Source of the DNA: Pseudomonadota bacterium
GTDB lineage: Bacteria > Pseudomonadota > Gammaproteobacteria > Burkholderiales > Burkholderiaceae_F
Reading direction: 5' to 3'
Assembly (NCBI GenBank): GCA_029778535.1
Contig: JAKOQB010000057.1
Span: 1 to 64,000 of the forward strand
DNA length: 64,000 nt
Positions within the stretch are counted from its first letter, which is position 1, and each line of letters opens with the position of its first letter. The notes under the pieces are model-generated. The model worked only from the letters and a program-made list of their open reading frames with translations, did not search any database and had not been told where the DNA came from. Position numbers and translations under genes: made by a program. Below, piece after piece: positions 34,541 to 45,100 of this stretch.

Positions 34541-34610
34541 CGTCGCCCCGGCGCAGGCCGGGGCCCAATTGGGGCGCTCGAAATTGGGTCCCGGCCTGCG
34601 CCGGGACGAC
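34541..34610. repeat. Palindromic repeat element (CGTCGCCCCGG type)
   Basis: CGTCGCCCCGGCGCAGGCCGG and CCGGCCTGCGCCGGGACGAC form long, nearly perfect arms around CCAATTGGGGCGCTCGAAATTGG. It fills the gap between the binding-protein and permease genes, so it is transcribed within the operon. Confidence 0.8.
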
Positions 34611-34628
34611 AGCGCCCGTTGTCCCTGC

Positions 34629-35570
34629 ATGCTCCGCTACACGATCAAACGCCTGCTCGCGACCATCCCCGTGATGGGAGTGGTCGCGCTGTTCGTCTTC
34701 TCGCTGCTGTATATCAGCCCCGGCGATCCGGCCGCGGTGATCGCGGGCGACATCGCGACCGAAGCGGACATCGCGCGCATCCGCGCGCAGCTCGGGCTCG
34801 ACCAGCCGTACCTGGTGCGCTTCGGCCACTGGCTGTGGTCGCTGGCGCACGGCGACCTGGGCATCTCGATCTTCACCAGCCTGCCGGTATCGACGCTGAT
34901 CGCGCAGCGGATCGAGCCGACGGTGGCGCTCACGATCTGCACGCTGATCGTGTCGGTCGGCCTCGCGGTTCCGCTCGGCGTGCTGGCGGCGGCGCGCGCG
35001 GGCGGCTGGATCGACCGCGGTGTGATGGCGCTGTCGGTACTCGGCTTCTCGGTGCCGGTGTTCGTGATCGCGTACGGACTGATCCTGCTGTTCTCGATCC
35101 AGCTCGACTGGCTGCCGGTGCAGGGCTATCGCAGCATCAGCGAGGGCTTTGGCCCGTTCATCCGCCACATGATCCTGCCGAGCGTGGCGCTCGGGCTCGT
35201 CTACATGGCGCTGATCGCGCGCATCACGCGTGCCAGCATGCTCGACGTGCTCGCGCAGGACTACGTGCGCACCGCCAACGCCAAGGGGCTCGCGCCCGGC
35301 ACCGTGCTGACACGCCACGCGCTGAAGAACGCGGCGGTGCCGATCGTCACGATCATCGGCATCGGGGTAGCGCTGCTGATCGGTGGCGTCGTCGTGACCG
35401 AGACCGTGTTCGCGATTCCCGGCATCGGCCGGCTGACGGTGGACGCGATCCTGCGCCGCGACTACCCGATCATCCAGGGCGTCACGCTGCTCTTTTCCGC
35501 GGTGTACGTGATCGTCAACCTGCTGGTGGATCTGTCCTACTCGCTGTTCGATCCGCGGATTCGGTACTGA
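34629..35570 (+). CDS. ABC transporter permease, DppB-like
   Basis: This 313-residue inner-membrane permease of the dipeptide/oligopeptide type has an N-terminal membrane helix (RLLATIPVMGVVALFVFSLL), the conserved YISPGDPA turn and the LDQPYLVRFGHWLW segment. The ATPase-contacting loop is VRTANAKGLAPGTVLTRHAL, and the ending is VNLLVDLSYSLFDPRIRY. These match DppB-type subunits closely. The ATG at 34629 is used because earlier frame lies inside the palindromic element. Its partner is the DppC-like permease after a second repeat. Confidence 0.93.
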   Translation: MLRYTIKRLLATIPVMGVVALFVFSLLYISPGDPAAVIAGDIATEADIARIRAQLGLDQPYLVRFGHWLWSLAHGDLGISIFTSLPVSTLIAQRIEPTVALTICTLIVSVGLAVPLGVLAAARAGGWIDRGVMALSVLGFSVPVFVIAYGLILLFSIQLDWLPVQGYRSISEGFGPFIRHMILPSVALGLVYMALIARITRASMLDVLAQDYVRTANAKGLAPGTVLTRHALKNAAVPIVTIIGIGVALLIGGVVVTETVFAIPGIGRLTVDAILRRDYPIIQGVTLLFSAVYVIVNLLVDLSYSLFDPRIRY

Positions 35571-35592
35571 AATGGCTTTGTGCCCAAGCGCT

Positions 35593-35664
35593 CGTCGCCC
35601 CGGCGGAGGCCGGGGCCTAATTTGCGGCGCTCGAACTTGGGCCCCGGCCTCCGCCGGGGCGACG
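35593..35664. repeat. Palindromic repeat element (CGTCGCCCCGG type)
   Basis: CGTCGCCCCGGCGGAGGCCGGG and CCCGGCCTCCGCCGGGGCGACG form almost perfect arms. It separates the DppB- and DppC-like genes and ends 5 bp before the next ATG, so it may influence translation of that gene. Confidence 0.8.
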
Positions 35665-35669
35665 GCGAA

Positions 35670-36548
35670 ATGACCGCGGTCGCGATCGAACTTCCCAAGT
35701 CGACGCCGCCGACCTGGCTGCGCTTCAAGGACGCGTTCCGCCGCCATCCGACCGCGATTGCCGGCGGCATCGTGCTGCTCGCGATGATCGTGATCGCGAT
35801 TGCCGCGCCGTGGCTCGGCACCACCGATCCACTCGCGGTGTCGCCGATCCGCCGGCTGCGCCCGCCGGGGGCCGAGTACTGGTTCGGCACCGACATGCTC
35901 GGCCGCGACGTTTACAGCCGCGTGATCTACGGCGCGCGCGTGTCGCTGGCAGTCGGGCTGGCGGTCGCCGTGCTGTCGACCTTGATTGGGCTGGCGATCG
36001 GGCTCGTCACCGGTTTCATCCGCTGGCTCGACGCGATCGTGATGCGCGTGATGGACGGGCTGATGTCGATCCCGTCGGTGCTGCTCGCGATCGCGCTGAT
36101 CTCGCTGACCACCGCGAGCCTGAAGAACGTGATCGTCGCGATCGCGATCACCGAGATTCCGCGCGTGGTGCGGCTGGTGCGCTCGCTGGTGCTGACGCTG
36201 CGCGAGCAGCCGTACGTCGAAGCGGCGATCGCCTCCGGAACCAGGCTGCCCGCGATCCTGCTGCGGCACATCCTGCCGAACACGCTGGCGCCGCTGCTGG
36301 TGCAGGCCACCTACATCTGCGCCTCGGCGATGATCACCGAAGCGATCCTGTCCTTCATCGGCGCCGGCACGCCACCCAACATTCCGAGCTGGGGCAACAT
36401 CATGGCCGAGGCGAGAAGCCTCATTCAAGTCGCCGGAACGATCCTTCTCTTTCCCGGCACCTTCCTGTCGCTGACCGTGCTGTCGGTGAATCTGCTGGGC
36501 GATGGAATGCGGGATGCACTCGATCCACGCCTTGCGCGGCGGATGTAG
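35670..36548 (+). CDS. ABC transporter permease, DppC-like
   Basis: This 292-residue permease is the second half of the peptide-type channel. Typical stretches are [20 protein letters not shown] for the first membrane helix, [20 protein letters not shown] (the DppC/OppC signature), the loop [20 protein letters not shown] for the ATPase, and [19 protein letters not shown]. The length fits the family. The start lies directly after a palindromic repeat, with little ribosome site sequence, so translation may depend on that structure. The stop is immediately followed by the next gene's ATG. Confidence 0.93.
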   Translation: MTAVAIELPKSTPPTWLRFKDAFRRHPTAIAGGIVLLAMIVIAIAAPWLGTTDPLAVSPIRRLRPPGAEYWFGTDMLGRDVYSRVIYGARVSLAVGLAVAVLSTLIGLAIGLVTGFIRWLDAIVMRVMDGLMSIPSVLLAIALISLTTASLKNVIVAIAITEIPRVVRLVRSLVLTLREQPYVEAAIASGTRLPAILLRHILPNTLAPLLVQATYICASAMITEAILSFIGAGTPPNIPSWGNIMAEARSLIQVAGTILLFPGTFLSLTVLSVNLLGDGMRDALDPRLARRM

Positions 36549-37574
<1,026 letters not shown>

Positions 37575-37595
37575 GACGTGAGGAAAGGCGGATTC

Positions 37596-37663
37596 ACCAC
37601 AGAGCCACAGAGGCACAGAGAAGAGAAACGGGGCCTTTCTCCGTGCCTCTGTGCCTCTGTGGT
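37596..37663. repeat. Inverted repeat of the ACCACAGAGGCACAGAG type
   Basis: ACCACAGAGCCACAGAGGCA and TGCCTCTGTGCCTCTGTGGT are facing arms around AGAAACGGGGCCTTTCT. Such CTCTGTG-rich palindromes are widespread intergenic repeats in Proteobacteria. This copy separates the two ATPase genes of the importer and could act as an RNA hairpin within the operon. Confidence 0.75.
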
Positions 37664-37695
37664 TCAGACCCTTCGCCCATCGGCGGGCAACGCGC

Positions 37696-38700
37696 ATGAT
37701 TTCTCCGGAGTCGCTGCTCGAGGTCGAAGACCTGCGCAAGTACTACCCGACGCAGCAAGGCTGGCTCGGCCGCGGCGGCGCCAGGGTGCATGCGGTCGAC
37801 GGCGTTAGCTTCTCGATCGCCAGCGGCGAGACGCTCGGACTGGTCGGCGAGTCGGGCTGCGGCAAGTCGACCACCGGCAAGCTGATCCTGCGGCTGCAGG
37901 ACCCCACCAGCGGCACGATCCGCTGGCGCGGGCGCGACATCAGCCGCCTGACCCAGCACGAGATGCGACCGGTGCGGCGCGAGCTGCAGGCGGTGTTCCA
38001 GGACCCGTACGCGTCGCTGAACCCGCGCATGCGCGCCGCCGACATCGTGGTCGAGCCGCTGCGCAACTTCGAGCCGATGTCGGAGAGCGCTGCGCGCGAG
38101 CGCGCGGCGAGCCTGTTCGCGCGCGTCGGCCTGCGCGCCGACCAGCTCGTCAAGTATCCGTTCGAGTTTTCCGGCGGGCAGCGACAGCGGCTCGGCATCG
38201 CGCGCGCGCTGTCGGTGCAGCCCAAACTGATCGTCTGCGACGAGCCGGTCTCCGCGCTCGACGTGTCGGTGCAGGCGCAGGTGATCAACCTGCTGATGGA
38301 CCTGCAGCAGGAGTTCCATCTGTCGTACCTGTTCATCGCGCACGATCTGGCGGTGGTCGAGCACATCAGCCATCGCGTCGCGGTGATGTACCTGGGCAAG
38401 ATCGTCGAGATCGCCGACAAGAAGTCGATCTTCACCCGCCCGCAGCACCCGTATACCGAGGCGCTGCTGGAAGCGGTACCGGTGCCCGATCCCAGGCGGC
38501 GCAAGCAGCGGCGTGTGCTGACCGGCGACGTGCCGAGCCCCGTCAATCCGCCGCCGGGGTGCCGTTTCCACACGCGCTGCCCGTACGTGGAGGCGCGCTG
38601 CAGGGTCGAGGAGCCGCCGCTCAAGCAGGTCGCGAGCGGACAATGGGTCGCGTGCCATCTGCGGCAGCCGGTCGCAACGAAAGAGGAGGCCATCGCATGA
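37696..38700 (+). CDS. ABC transporter ATP-binding protein, DppF/OppF-like
   Basis: This 334-residue ATPase partner has Walker [19 protein letters not shown]-loop AVFQDPYASLNP, signature FSGGQRQRLGIARAL, Walker B LIVCDEPVSALD and switch IAHDLAVVEHISHR. A C-terminal oligopeptide domain with the cysteine cluster CRFHTRCPYVEARC follows. The ATG at 37696 begins just after the inverted repeat. The last four bases overlap the next gene (ATGA), so the transporter is coupled to diaminopropionate ammonia-lyase. This overlap is the strongest sign that the importer serves the downstream enzymes. Confidence 0.93.
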   Translation: MISPESLLEVEDLRKYYPTQQGWLGRGGARVHAVDGVSFSIASGETLGLVGESGCGKSTTGKLILRLQDPTSGTIRWRGRDISRLTQHEMRPVRRELQAVFQDPYASLNPRMRAADIVVEPLRNFEPMSESAARERAASLFARVGLRADQLVKYPFEFSGGQRQRLGIARALSVQPKLIVCDEPVSALDVSVQAQVINLLMDLQQEFHLSYLFIAHDLAVVEHISHRVAVMYLGKIVEIADKKSIFTRPQHPYTEALLEAVPVPDPRRRKQRRVLTGDVPSPVNPPPGCRFHTRCPYVEARCRVEEPPLKQVASGQWVACHLRQPVATKEEAIA

Positions 38701-39914
38701 CGCGCGAGGCGCGTGCAATCCGCAATCCCGCCGCGGCGCCGGCGCAAGAGCCGTACGGCGGGCGGCGATCGACGGTACTGAGCCAGCAGGGCTTCGACGC
38801 CGCGCTGGCCGAGGTTTCGAGCTGGCCCGGCTATGCGGCCACACCGCTGGTGCAGTTGAACGGGCTGGCGAAAGCGCTGAGCCTCTGTGCCATCCACTAC
38901 AAGGACGAGCGCGGCCGATTCTCAAGATACGGGCTCAAGAGCTTCAAGGCGCTCGGCGGCGCGTACGCGGTCGCCAACGTGCTGCGCCAGCGCGTCGCCG
39001 CGGCGACGGGGCACACGGACATCACGTCGAAGCAATTGCTGTCCGGCGAGTTTGGGGACCTCGTGCGCACCGCGACGGTCACCTGCGCGACCGACGGCAA
39101 CCACGGCCGCTCGGTCGCCTGGGGCGCGCAACTGTTCGGCTGCCAGTGCGTGATCTATGTGCACGAGCACGTGAGCCAGGGACGGCGCGATGCGATCGCG
39201 AAGTACGGCGCCGACGTCCGCGAGGTGAAAGGCAACTACGACGACGCCGTGCGCCATGCGGCGGCGACCGCGCAGGCCAGTGGCTGGACCGTGGTGTCGG
39301 ACACCTCGTACCCCGGCTACCGCGACATCCCGCTCGACGTGATGCACGGCTACGGCGTGATGGCGGCCGAGTGCGAGCGGCAACTCGACACGCCGCCGAC
39401 CCATGTGTTCGCGCAGGCGGGCGTGGGCGCGCTCGCGGCGGCGATGTGCGCGCATTTCTGGCTGCATTGGAAGGAGCAGCGGCCGTTCTTCGTCGTGGTG
39501 GAGCCGATGCGCGCCGACTGCGTGTACGCGAGCCTTGCCGCGGGCAAACCGGTGGTCGTGGGCGGCTCGCTCGATACGGTGATGGCCGGGCTCGCGTGCG
39601 GCGAAGTGTCGGAACTCGCGTGGGAGATCCTGCACGGCGGCGCCAATGCCGCGGTCGTGATCGACGATGACTACGCGCTCGAAGCGGTGCGCGCGCTCGC
39701 GCGGCCGGCGGCAGGGGACGCGCCGATCGTCGCCGGCGAAACCGGGGGGTCGGGGCTGGCTGCGCTGCTCGCGGCGCGCGACTATCCTGAGATCAGAAAC
39801 ACCTTGGCGCTCAATGGCAACTCGCGCGTGCTGCTGCTCGGCAGCGAAGGCGACACCGACCCGCAGATCTACCGCGAGGTCGTCGGGCGCAGCGCAGAGG
39901 AGGTACTGGCATGA
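38697..39914 (+). CDS. Diaminopropionate ammonia-lyase
   Basis: This 405-residue PLP enzyme converts 2,3-diaminopropionate (either stereoisomer in the E. coli enzyme) to pyruvate and two ammonia. The Schiff-base lysine is K84 in KSFKALGGAYA. VTCATDGNHGRSVAWGA is the asparagine loop. The phosphate-binding loop near GAGVGAL-like FAQAGVGALAAAMCA is present, and VAGETGGSGLAALL is typical. Homologs include YgeX. The ATG overlaps the DppF-like stop, and its own stop overlaps the next gene's start (ATGA). DAPAL next to an M20 peptidase/carbamoylase also occurs in the E. coli yge cluster. Confidence 0.93.
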   Translation: MTREARAIRNPAAAPAQEPYGGRRSTVLSQQGFDAALAEVSSWPGYAATPLVQLNGLAKALSLCAIHYKDERGRFSRYGLKSFKALGGAYAVANVLRQRVAAATGHTDITSKQLLSGEFGDLVRTATVTCATDGNHGRSVAWGAQLFGCQCVIYVHEHVSQGRRDAIAKYGADVREVKGNYDDAVRHAAATAQASGWTVVSDTSYPGYRDIPLDVMHGYGVMAAECERQLDTPPTHVFAQAGVGALAAAMCAHFWLHWKEQRPFFVVVEPMRADCVYASLAAGKPVVVGGSLDTVMAGLACGEVSELAWEILHGGANAAVVIDDDYALEAVRALARPAAGDAPIVAGETGGSGLAALLAARDYPEIRNTLALNGNSRVLLLGSEGDTDPQIYREVVGRSAEEVLA

Positions 39915-41143
39915 AAGCGGAACAACTTCGCATCAATCCGGCGCGGCTGCTCGATCGCCTGAACCAGCTCGCGGCGATCGGCCGCACGGAGGACGGCAGT
40001 TGCTGCCGGCTCGCGCTGACCGACGAGGACAAGGCGGGGCGCGATCTCGTGGTGCGCTGGATGCGCGAACTGGGCCTCGAGGTGCGCATCGACCAGGCCG
40101 GCAACATCTTCGGCCTGCGGCGAGGCACCGAAGACACCGATCCGGTGATGACCGGATCGCACATCGACACCGTGCGCACGGGAGGCCGATACGACGGCTG
40201 CCTCGGCGTGCTCGGCGGGCTCGAAGTGGTGCAGACGCTCGCCGACGCCGGCCTCGCCACGCGCCGGCCCCTGGTCGTCGGCGCGTTCACCGACGAGGAG
40301 GGCGCACGCTTCCATCCCGACATGGCGGGTTCGCTGGTCTACGTCGGCGGCATGCCGCTGGAAGAGCTGTACGCGACGCGCGGCATCGACGGCAAGATCT
40401 TCCGCGACGAGCTGGAGCGCATCGGCTACCTCGGCGAAGCGCCCCTGCCGCTGTACCGGCCGCACGCGTACGTCGAACTGCACATCGAGCAGGGGCCGGT
40501 GCTCGACCAGGAAGGCATCACGATCGGCGCGGTCGAGGACCTGCAGGGCATCTCGTGGACCGAGGTGCTGGTGACCGGCCAGTCGAACCACGCCGGCACC
40601 ACGCCGATGCGGATGCGCCACGACGCCGGCTACTGCGCGGGGGCGATCGCGACCTTCGTGCGCGCGCTCACGAAGGAGATCGGCGGCAATCAGGTCGGCA
40701 CCGTCGGCTCGATCACGCTGCACCCGAATCTCACGAACGTGATCGCGGCGCGCGCGCGTGTGACGGTCGATCTGCGCAACACCGACGACGCCTCGCTCGC
40801 CCGCGCCGAGCAGCGGCTGGGGGAATTCCTGCGGCAGCTCGCGCGGGAGGAGGGCGTGAAGATCGAAACGCACTCGCTGGCGCGCTTCGCCCCGGTCATG
40901 TTCGACGAGAGCATCGCTGCATTGATTTCTCGCACCGCGCAGCGGCTCGGCCACTCGTGCCGGCCGATGACTTCGGGCGCCGGCCACGACGCGCAGATGA
41001 TCGCGCGCATCGCGCCGACCGCGATGATCTTCGTGCCGTCGATCCGCGGCATCAGCCACAACCCGGCCGAGGACACCAAGCCCGAGCACTTGGCCGCCGG
41101 CGCCGACGTGCTCCTGCACACGCTGCTCGAGCTCGCCGCGTAG
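39911..41143 (+). CDS. M20-family N-carbamoyl-amino acid hydrolase / allantoate amidohydrolase-type enzyme
   Basis: This 410-residue dizinc amidohydrolase of the hydantoinase/carbamoylase subfamily shows metal ligands at MTGSHIDTV (His), GGRYDGCLGV (Asp), FTDEEGARF (Glu), VELHIEQGP (His) and GISHNPAED (His). SNHAGTTPMRMRHD lines the second site. It would hydrolyse an N-carbamoyl or ureido group to ammonia, CO2 and an amine. Stereospecificity is usually L for this family. It is coupled to the DAPAL gene by overlap. A ureido-diaminopropionate such as albizziine would fit this order of enzymes, which is a hypothesis. Confidence 0.88.
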   Translation: MKAEQLRINPARLLDRLNQLAAIGRTEDGSCCRLALTDEDKAGRDLVVRWMRELGLEVRIDQAGNIFGLRRGTEDTDPVMTGSHIDTVRTGGRYDGCLGVLGGLEVVQTLADAGLATRRPLVVGAFTDEEGARFHPDMAGSLVYVGGMPLEELYATRGIDGKIFRDELERIGYLGEAPLPLYRPHAYVELHIEQGPVLDQEGITIGAVEDLQGISWTEVLVTGQSNHAGTTPMRMRHDAGYCAGAIATFVRALTKEIGGNQVGTVGSITLHPNLTNVIAARARVTVDLRNTDDASLARAEQRLGEFLRQLAREEGVKIETHSLARFAPVMFDESIAALISRTAQRLGHSCRPMTSGAGHDAQMIARIAPTAMIFVPSIRGISHNPAEDTKPEHLAAGADVLLHTLLELAA

Positions 41144-41145
41144 CC

Positions 41146-42096
41146 ATGGGGAGAGTCATCACCGTCGGCGCCGCACAGCTCGGCGCGATCGCACGCGCCG
41201 AGCCGCGCGCGCAGGTGGTCGAGCGGATGCTGGCGCTGTTGGCGCAGGCGAAGGCGCACGGCTGCGACCTCGTCGTGTTCCCGGAGCTGGCGCTGACGAC
41301 CTTCTTCCCGCGCTGGTTCTTCGACAAGCAGGAGGAGATCGACGCCTTCTTCGAGCGTGAGATGCCCGGGCCCGACACGCGCCGGCTCTTCGACTCGGCG
41401 CAGCAACTCGGCATCGGTTTCTATCTCGGCTACGCGGAACTGGCGCAGGAAGAAGGACGAACGCGGCGCTTCAACACCTCGATCCTGGTCGACAAGCGGG
41501 GCAGGATCATTTCGAAGTACCGCAAGATCCACCTGCCCGGCCACGCCGAGCACGAGCCGTGGCGGCGCTTCCAGCATCTGGAGAAGCGTTACTTTGAGGT
41601 CGGCAACCTCGGCTGGCCGGTCATCCGCTGGGCGTTCGGCGAACACAAAGGGCTGTTCGGCATGGCGATCTGCAACGACCGCCGCTGGCCGGAAACCTAT
41701 CGCGTGATGGGACTGCAGGGCGTGGAGATGATCCTGCTCGGCTACAACACGCCTGTGCACAACCCGCCCGCGCCCGAGCACGACGCGCTGTCGCACTTCC
41801 ACAATGAACTGGTGATGCAGTCGGGCGCGTACCAGAACGGCACCTGGGTCGTCGGTGTGGCCAAGGCCGGCAACGAGGAAGGCGTGGAGCAGATCGGCAA
41901 CTCGATCATCGTCGCGCCGAGTGGCGAGATCGTCGCCGCCTGCACCACGACCGCCGACGAACTCGCCATTGCGCGCTGCGATCTCGACCTGTGCGACTCG
42001 TACAAGTCGACCACGTTCAACTTCGCGCGCCACCGCGAGCCGGAGCAGTACCGGCTGATCGTCGAGCGCAAGGGCGCGGCGCCGCCGCCTGAATAG
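41146..42096 (+). CDS. Nitrilase-superfamily hydrolase, N-carbamoyl-D-amino acid hydrolase-like
   Basis: This 316-residue enzyme has the Glu-Lys-Cys triad in positions that match the Agrobacterium D-carbamoylase: E47 (FPELALTTFFP), K127 (KYRKIHLPG) and C176 (AICNDRRWPE). The WRRFQHLEKRYFEVG and YNTPVHNPP segments are also typical of that enzyme. It hydrolyses N-carbamoyl-D-amino acids to the D-amino acid, ammonia and CO2. With the M20 enzyme it gives this operon hydrolases of both stereochemical preferences. The ATG comes 2 bp after the previous stop. It ends the plus-strand arm and converges with the SNF2 gene. Confidence 0.92.
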   Translation: MGRVITVGAAQLGAIARAEPRAQVVERMLALLAQAKAHGCDLVVFPELALTTFFPRWFFDKQEEIDAFFEREMPGPDTRRLFDSAQQLGIGFYLGYAELAQEEGRTRRFNTSILVDKRGRIISKYRKIHLPGHAEHEPWRRFQHLEKRYFEVGNLGWPVIRWAFGEHKGLFGMAICNDRRWPETYRVMGLQGVEMILLGYNTPVHNPPAPEHDALSHFHNELVMQSGAYQNGTWVVGVAKAGNEEGVEQIGNSIIVAPSGEIVAACTTTADELAIARCDLDLCDSYKSTTFNFARHREPEQYRLIVERKGAAPPPE

Positions 42097-42120
42097 CGTC
42101 GCAAGGATCGCAACCGGCGC

Positions 42121-45100
42121 TCACGCGCCGCGCATCAGCGCGATCAGCTCTGCCGTCGAAGGCAAGGCGGCATCCGCCGCCTGTTCGCCGAGCACGCCTT
42201 CGGCCAGCGCGCGCTTGTCGTGGTGCAGCTCGACGATCTGCTCTTCGAGCGTGCCCTGCGTCACCAGCCGGTAGACGGTCACCGGTCGCAACTGGCCGAT
42301 GCGGTGCGCGCGGCCCATCGCCTGATCTTCGGCCGCCGGGTTCCACCACGGGTCGGTGATCACGACATAGTCGGCGGCCGTGAGATTCAGGCCGAACCCG
42401 CCGGCCTTCAGGCTGATCAGGAAGAGGTCGCCGTCGCCGGATTGAAACGCGGCAATCCGGCGCGTGCGTTCGGCCGCCGGCGTGGCGCCGTCGAGATACT
42501 GGTAACGGATGCCGGCCTCGTCCAGCGGCGCGCGCAACAGGTCGAGAAAATCGACGAACTGGCTGAACACCAGCGCCTTGTGGCCGTTGGCGGCGAGCTC
42601 CGCGGCGAGGTCGGCAAACGCGCGCACCTTGGCGCCGGCCAGTTGCAGCTCCGGACTGACGAGGCGGGGATCGCAGGCCGCCCGGCGCAGCCGCGTGAGC
42701 TGCGCGAGGATATGAAACTGCGCCTGCCCGGTCGGCTGGTCCGCGACCGCGCGCTCCGCCGTCGCCACCGCGGCGCGCCGCAGCGCTTCGTAGTGCGCGG
42801 CTTCGGCGGCGTCGGGCGCGATCGTCAGCACCAGCTCGGTGCGCGGCGGCAGCTCCTCCAGCACCTGCGACTTGGTCCGCCGCAGCACGAACGGCGCGAT
42901 CAGCCGCCGCAGCATGCGTTGCGCGTCGCGATCACGCTCGCGCTCGATCGGGCCGGCGAAGCGCTCGTTGAAGCGCGCCAGCGTGCCGAGCAGTCCCGGG
43001 TTGCAGAAGCGCATGATCGACCACAGCTCGGCGAGCCGGTTCTCGATCGGCGTTCCGGACAGCGCGATGCGGAAGTCGGCGGCGAGATCGAACAATGCGA
43101 GCGAGCGCTTGGCGGCGGCGTTCTTGATCGCCTGCGCCTCGTCGGCCACCAGCGTGTGCCAGGCCTTGGCCGCGAACGCCTCCTGCGCCTGCTGCATCAA
43201 CCCGTAGGAGACGATCACGACATCGCGCGGCCCGGCCGCTTCGATCAGCGCGGCGCGGGCGCCTTCGCCGTAGATCGAAGCGTTCAGCGCCGGCGCGAAG
43301 CGCCGCGCTTCGGCCAGCCAGTTGCCGCACACCGAGGTGGGCGCGACGACCAGTGCCGGACCGCCGGCGGCGCGCGCCAGCAGCACGGCGAGCGTCTGCA
43401 CCGTCTTGCCCAGTCCCATGTCGTCGGCGAGGCAGGCGCCGAAGCCGGCCTGCGCGAGTCGCATCGCCCACTGGTAGCCGTCCTCCTGATACGGGCGCAA
43501 CTGCGCCTGCAGTCCGCCGGGCAGCGCAGGCTGCGCGTCCCGCGCGGTGCGCAGCCTTTCGATCTTCGCGGTGAACGCGGCATCGGTATCGGCCGCGGCT
43601 CCAGCCAGCGCCTCCTGCAGCCAGGCCGCCGCCAGCGGCGGCACCCGCAGCTCGTCGCCGTTCGGTTCGGCGACGGCGGCCAGCTCCGCGAGCTTCTCGC
43701 GCAGCTCGCGCGTGAGCGCCGCATACACGCCCTTGCCCATCGGCACGAAGCGGCTGCGGCTCGCGGCGGCGGCGAGCAGCGCCTCGAGTTCCAGCACGGT
43801 CGATTCGTCGACCTGCGCCCGTCCGCGCACGCGAAACCAGTCGCGCTCGGTGCGCACGGTCAGTGCCACGCGCGCGGCATCGATCGTGATCACGCGCACC
43901 GACTGGCCGCGCGGCCATTCGACCGCCGCGACCGCGGGCAGCGTCGGCAGCGCCTCGACCAGCGCCAGCGCGCGCTCGGGATCGTCGACGCGCCACTCGC
44001 AGACGACATCGCCGCGCGCGGGCGGATCGAGGAACTCGAACGCGGCGAGCACCGAGTCGAGGTGCGCCCGTTCGGCCGCGAGATCGCGCTCGCCGCCGAC
44101 GGCTTCGCCCTTGACCGCGGCCATCACCCGCGCGCGGCCGCTGCCCGGCATCAGCCGCGGCCCGTCGGCACCGAGCGGTGCGACCACCAGGCGCAGCATC
44201 AGGCTGTCTCCGATCGGGGACAGTTCGGCGCGCAGCCGCGCATCGGTGGCCACTTCGCGCGCGGCCTGTGCGTGGTCCGATTCGATCTGGAAGTGGCCGG
44301 CGAGCGAGTGCAGCGCCTGCTGCAGTTCCGCCTGCGCGGCGGCGGGCACGGCGAAGCGACCCGAAACCAGTTGCGCGGCGCGGCGTTGCGCCGGGGTGAA
44401 GCGGATCACGCGGATGCGCTGCGGCGAATCGCGCAGCACGGTGATGTGGCGCAGCGCCTCCTCGTCGCCCTGCACTTCGAAGATTTCGAACACATCGCGC
44501 TCGCGCTGCGGGCGCGGCTGCGGCCTGATCTTCATCACGTAGCGCTCGCCCTCGCGGGCGACTTCCAGCTCCGGCGTGCCTTCCACCACATCGACCGTCG
44601 TCTGGGGCGCGTCGGCCAGCACCGCCGCCGGATGACCGATCAGCGCGACGATCGCCGCGGCGCGATCGAGCGTGTAGCGGCGCGCGTAGCGCCGGTCCTG
44701 GCGGATCGCGCGCGCCACCCGCGCGTCCCACGGTTCGAGCCGCTCGTTGCCGGCGAGCTTGCCGAGCGCGAGCGCCTTCGGCTTGCTCCAGCCGCGCGCG
44801 CTGCGCTTCTGCTCGAGCGGCTCGATCGACTCAATGCCGCCCTGCTTGTCGAGGCGGACCGACCACACGATGCGCGTGGCGGCGGCACCGGCGTCGGCTT
44901 CGCCGCCCAGCGCCTGCAGCGACGCGAGCACTGCGCGCCACGATTCCTGACCGCCGGCGGCGAAGAAAGTCGCGGGTGCCTCGCCTCCGGCCAGCACCGC
45001 TTCGGCCGCAGCCACCTGCGCGTCGAGCCAGGCGAAGCCGCACGCCTGCAGCCACTGTCTGAGCGCCGCAATCGACTTGGCGCGTTGGGCGTTGCGGTCC

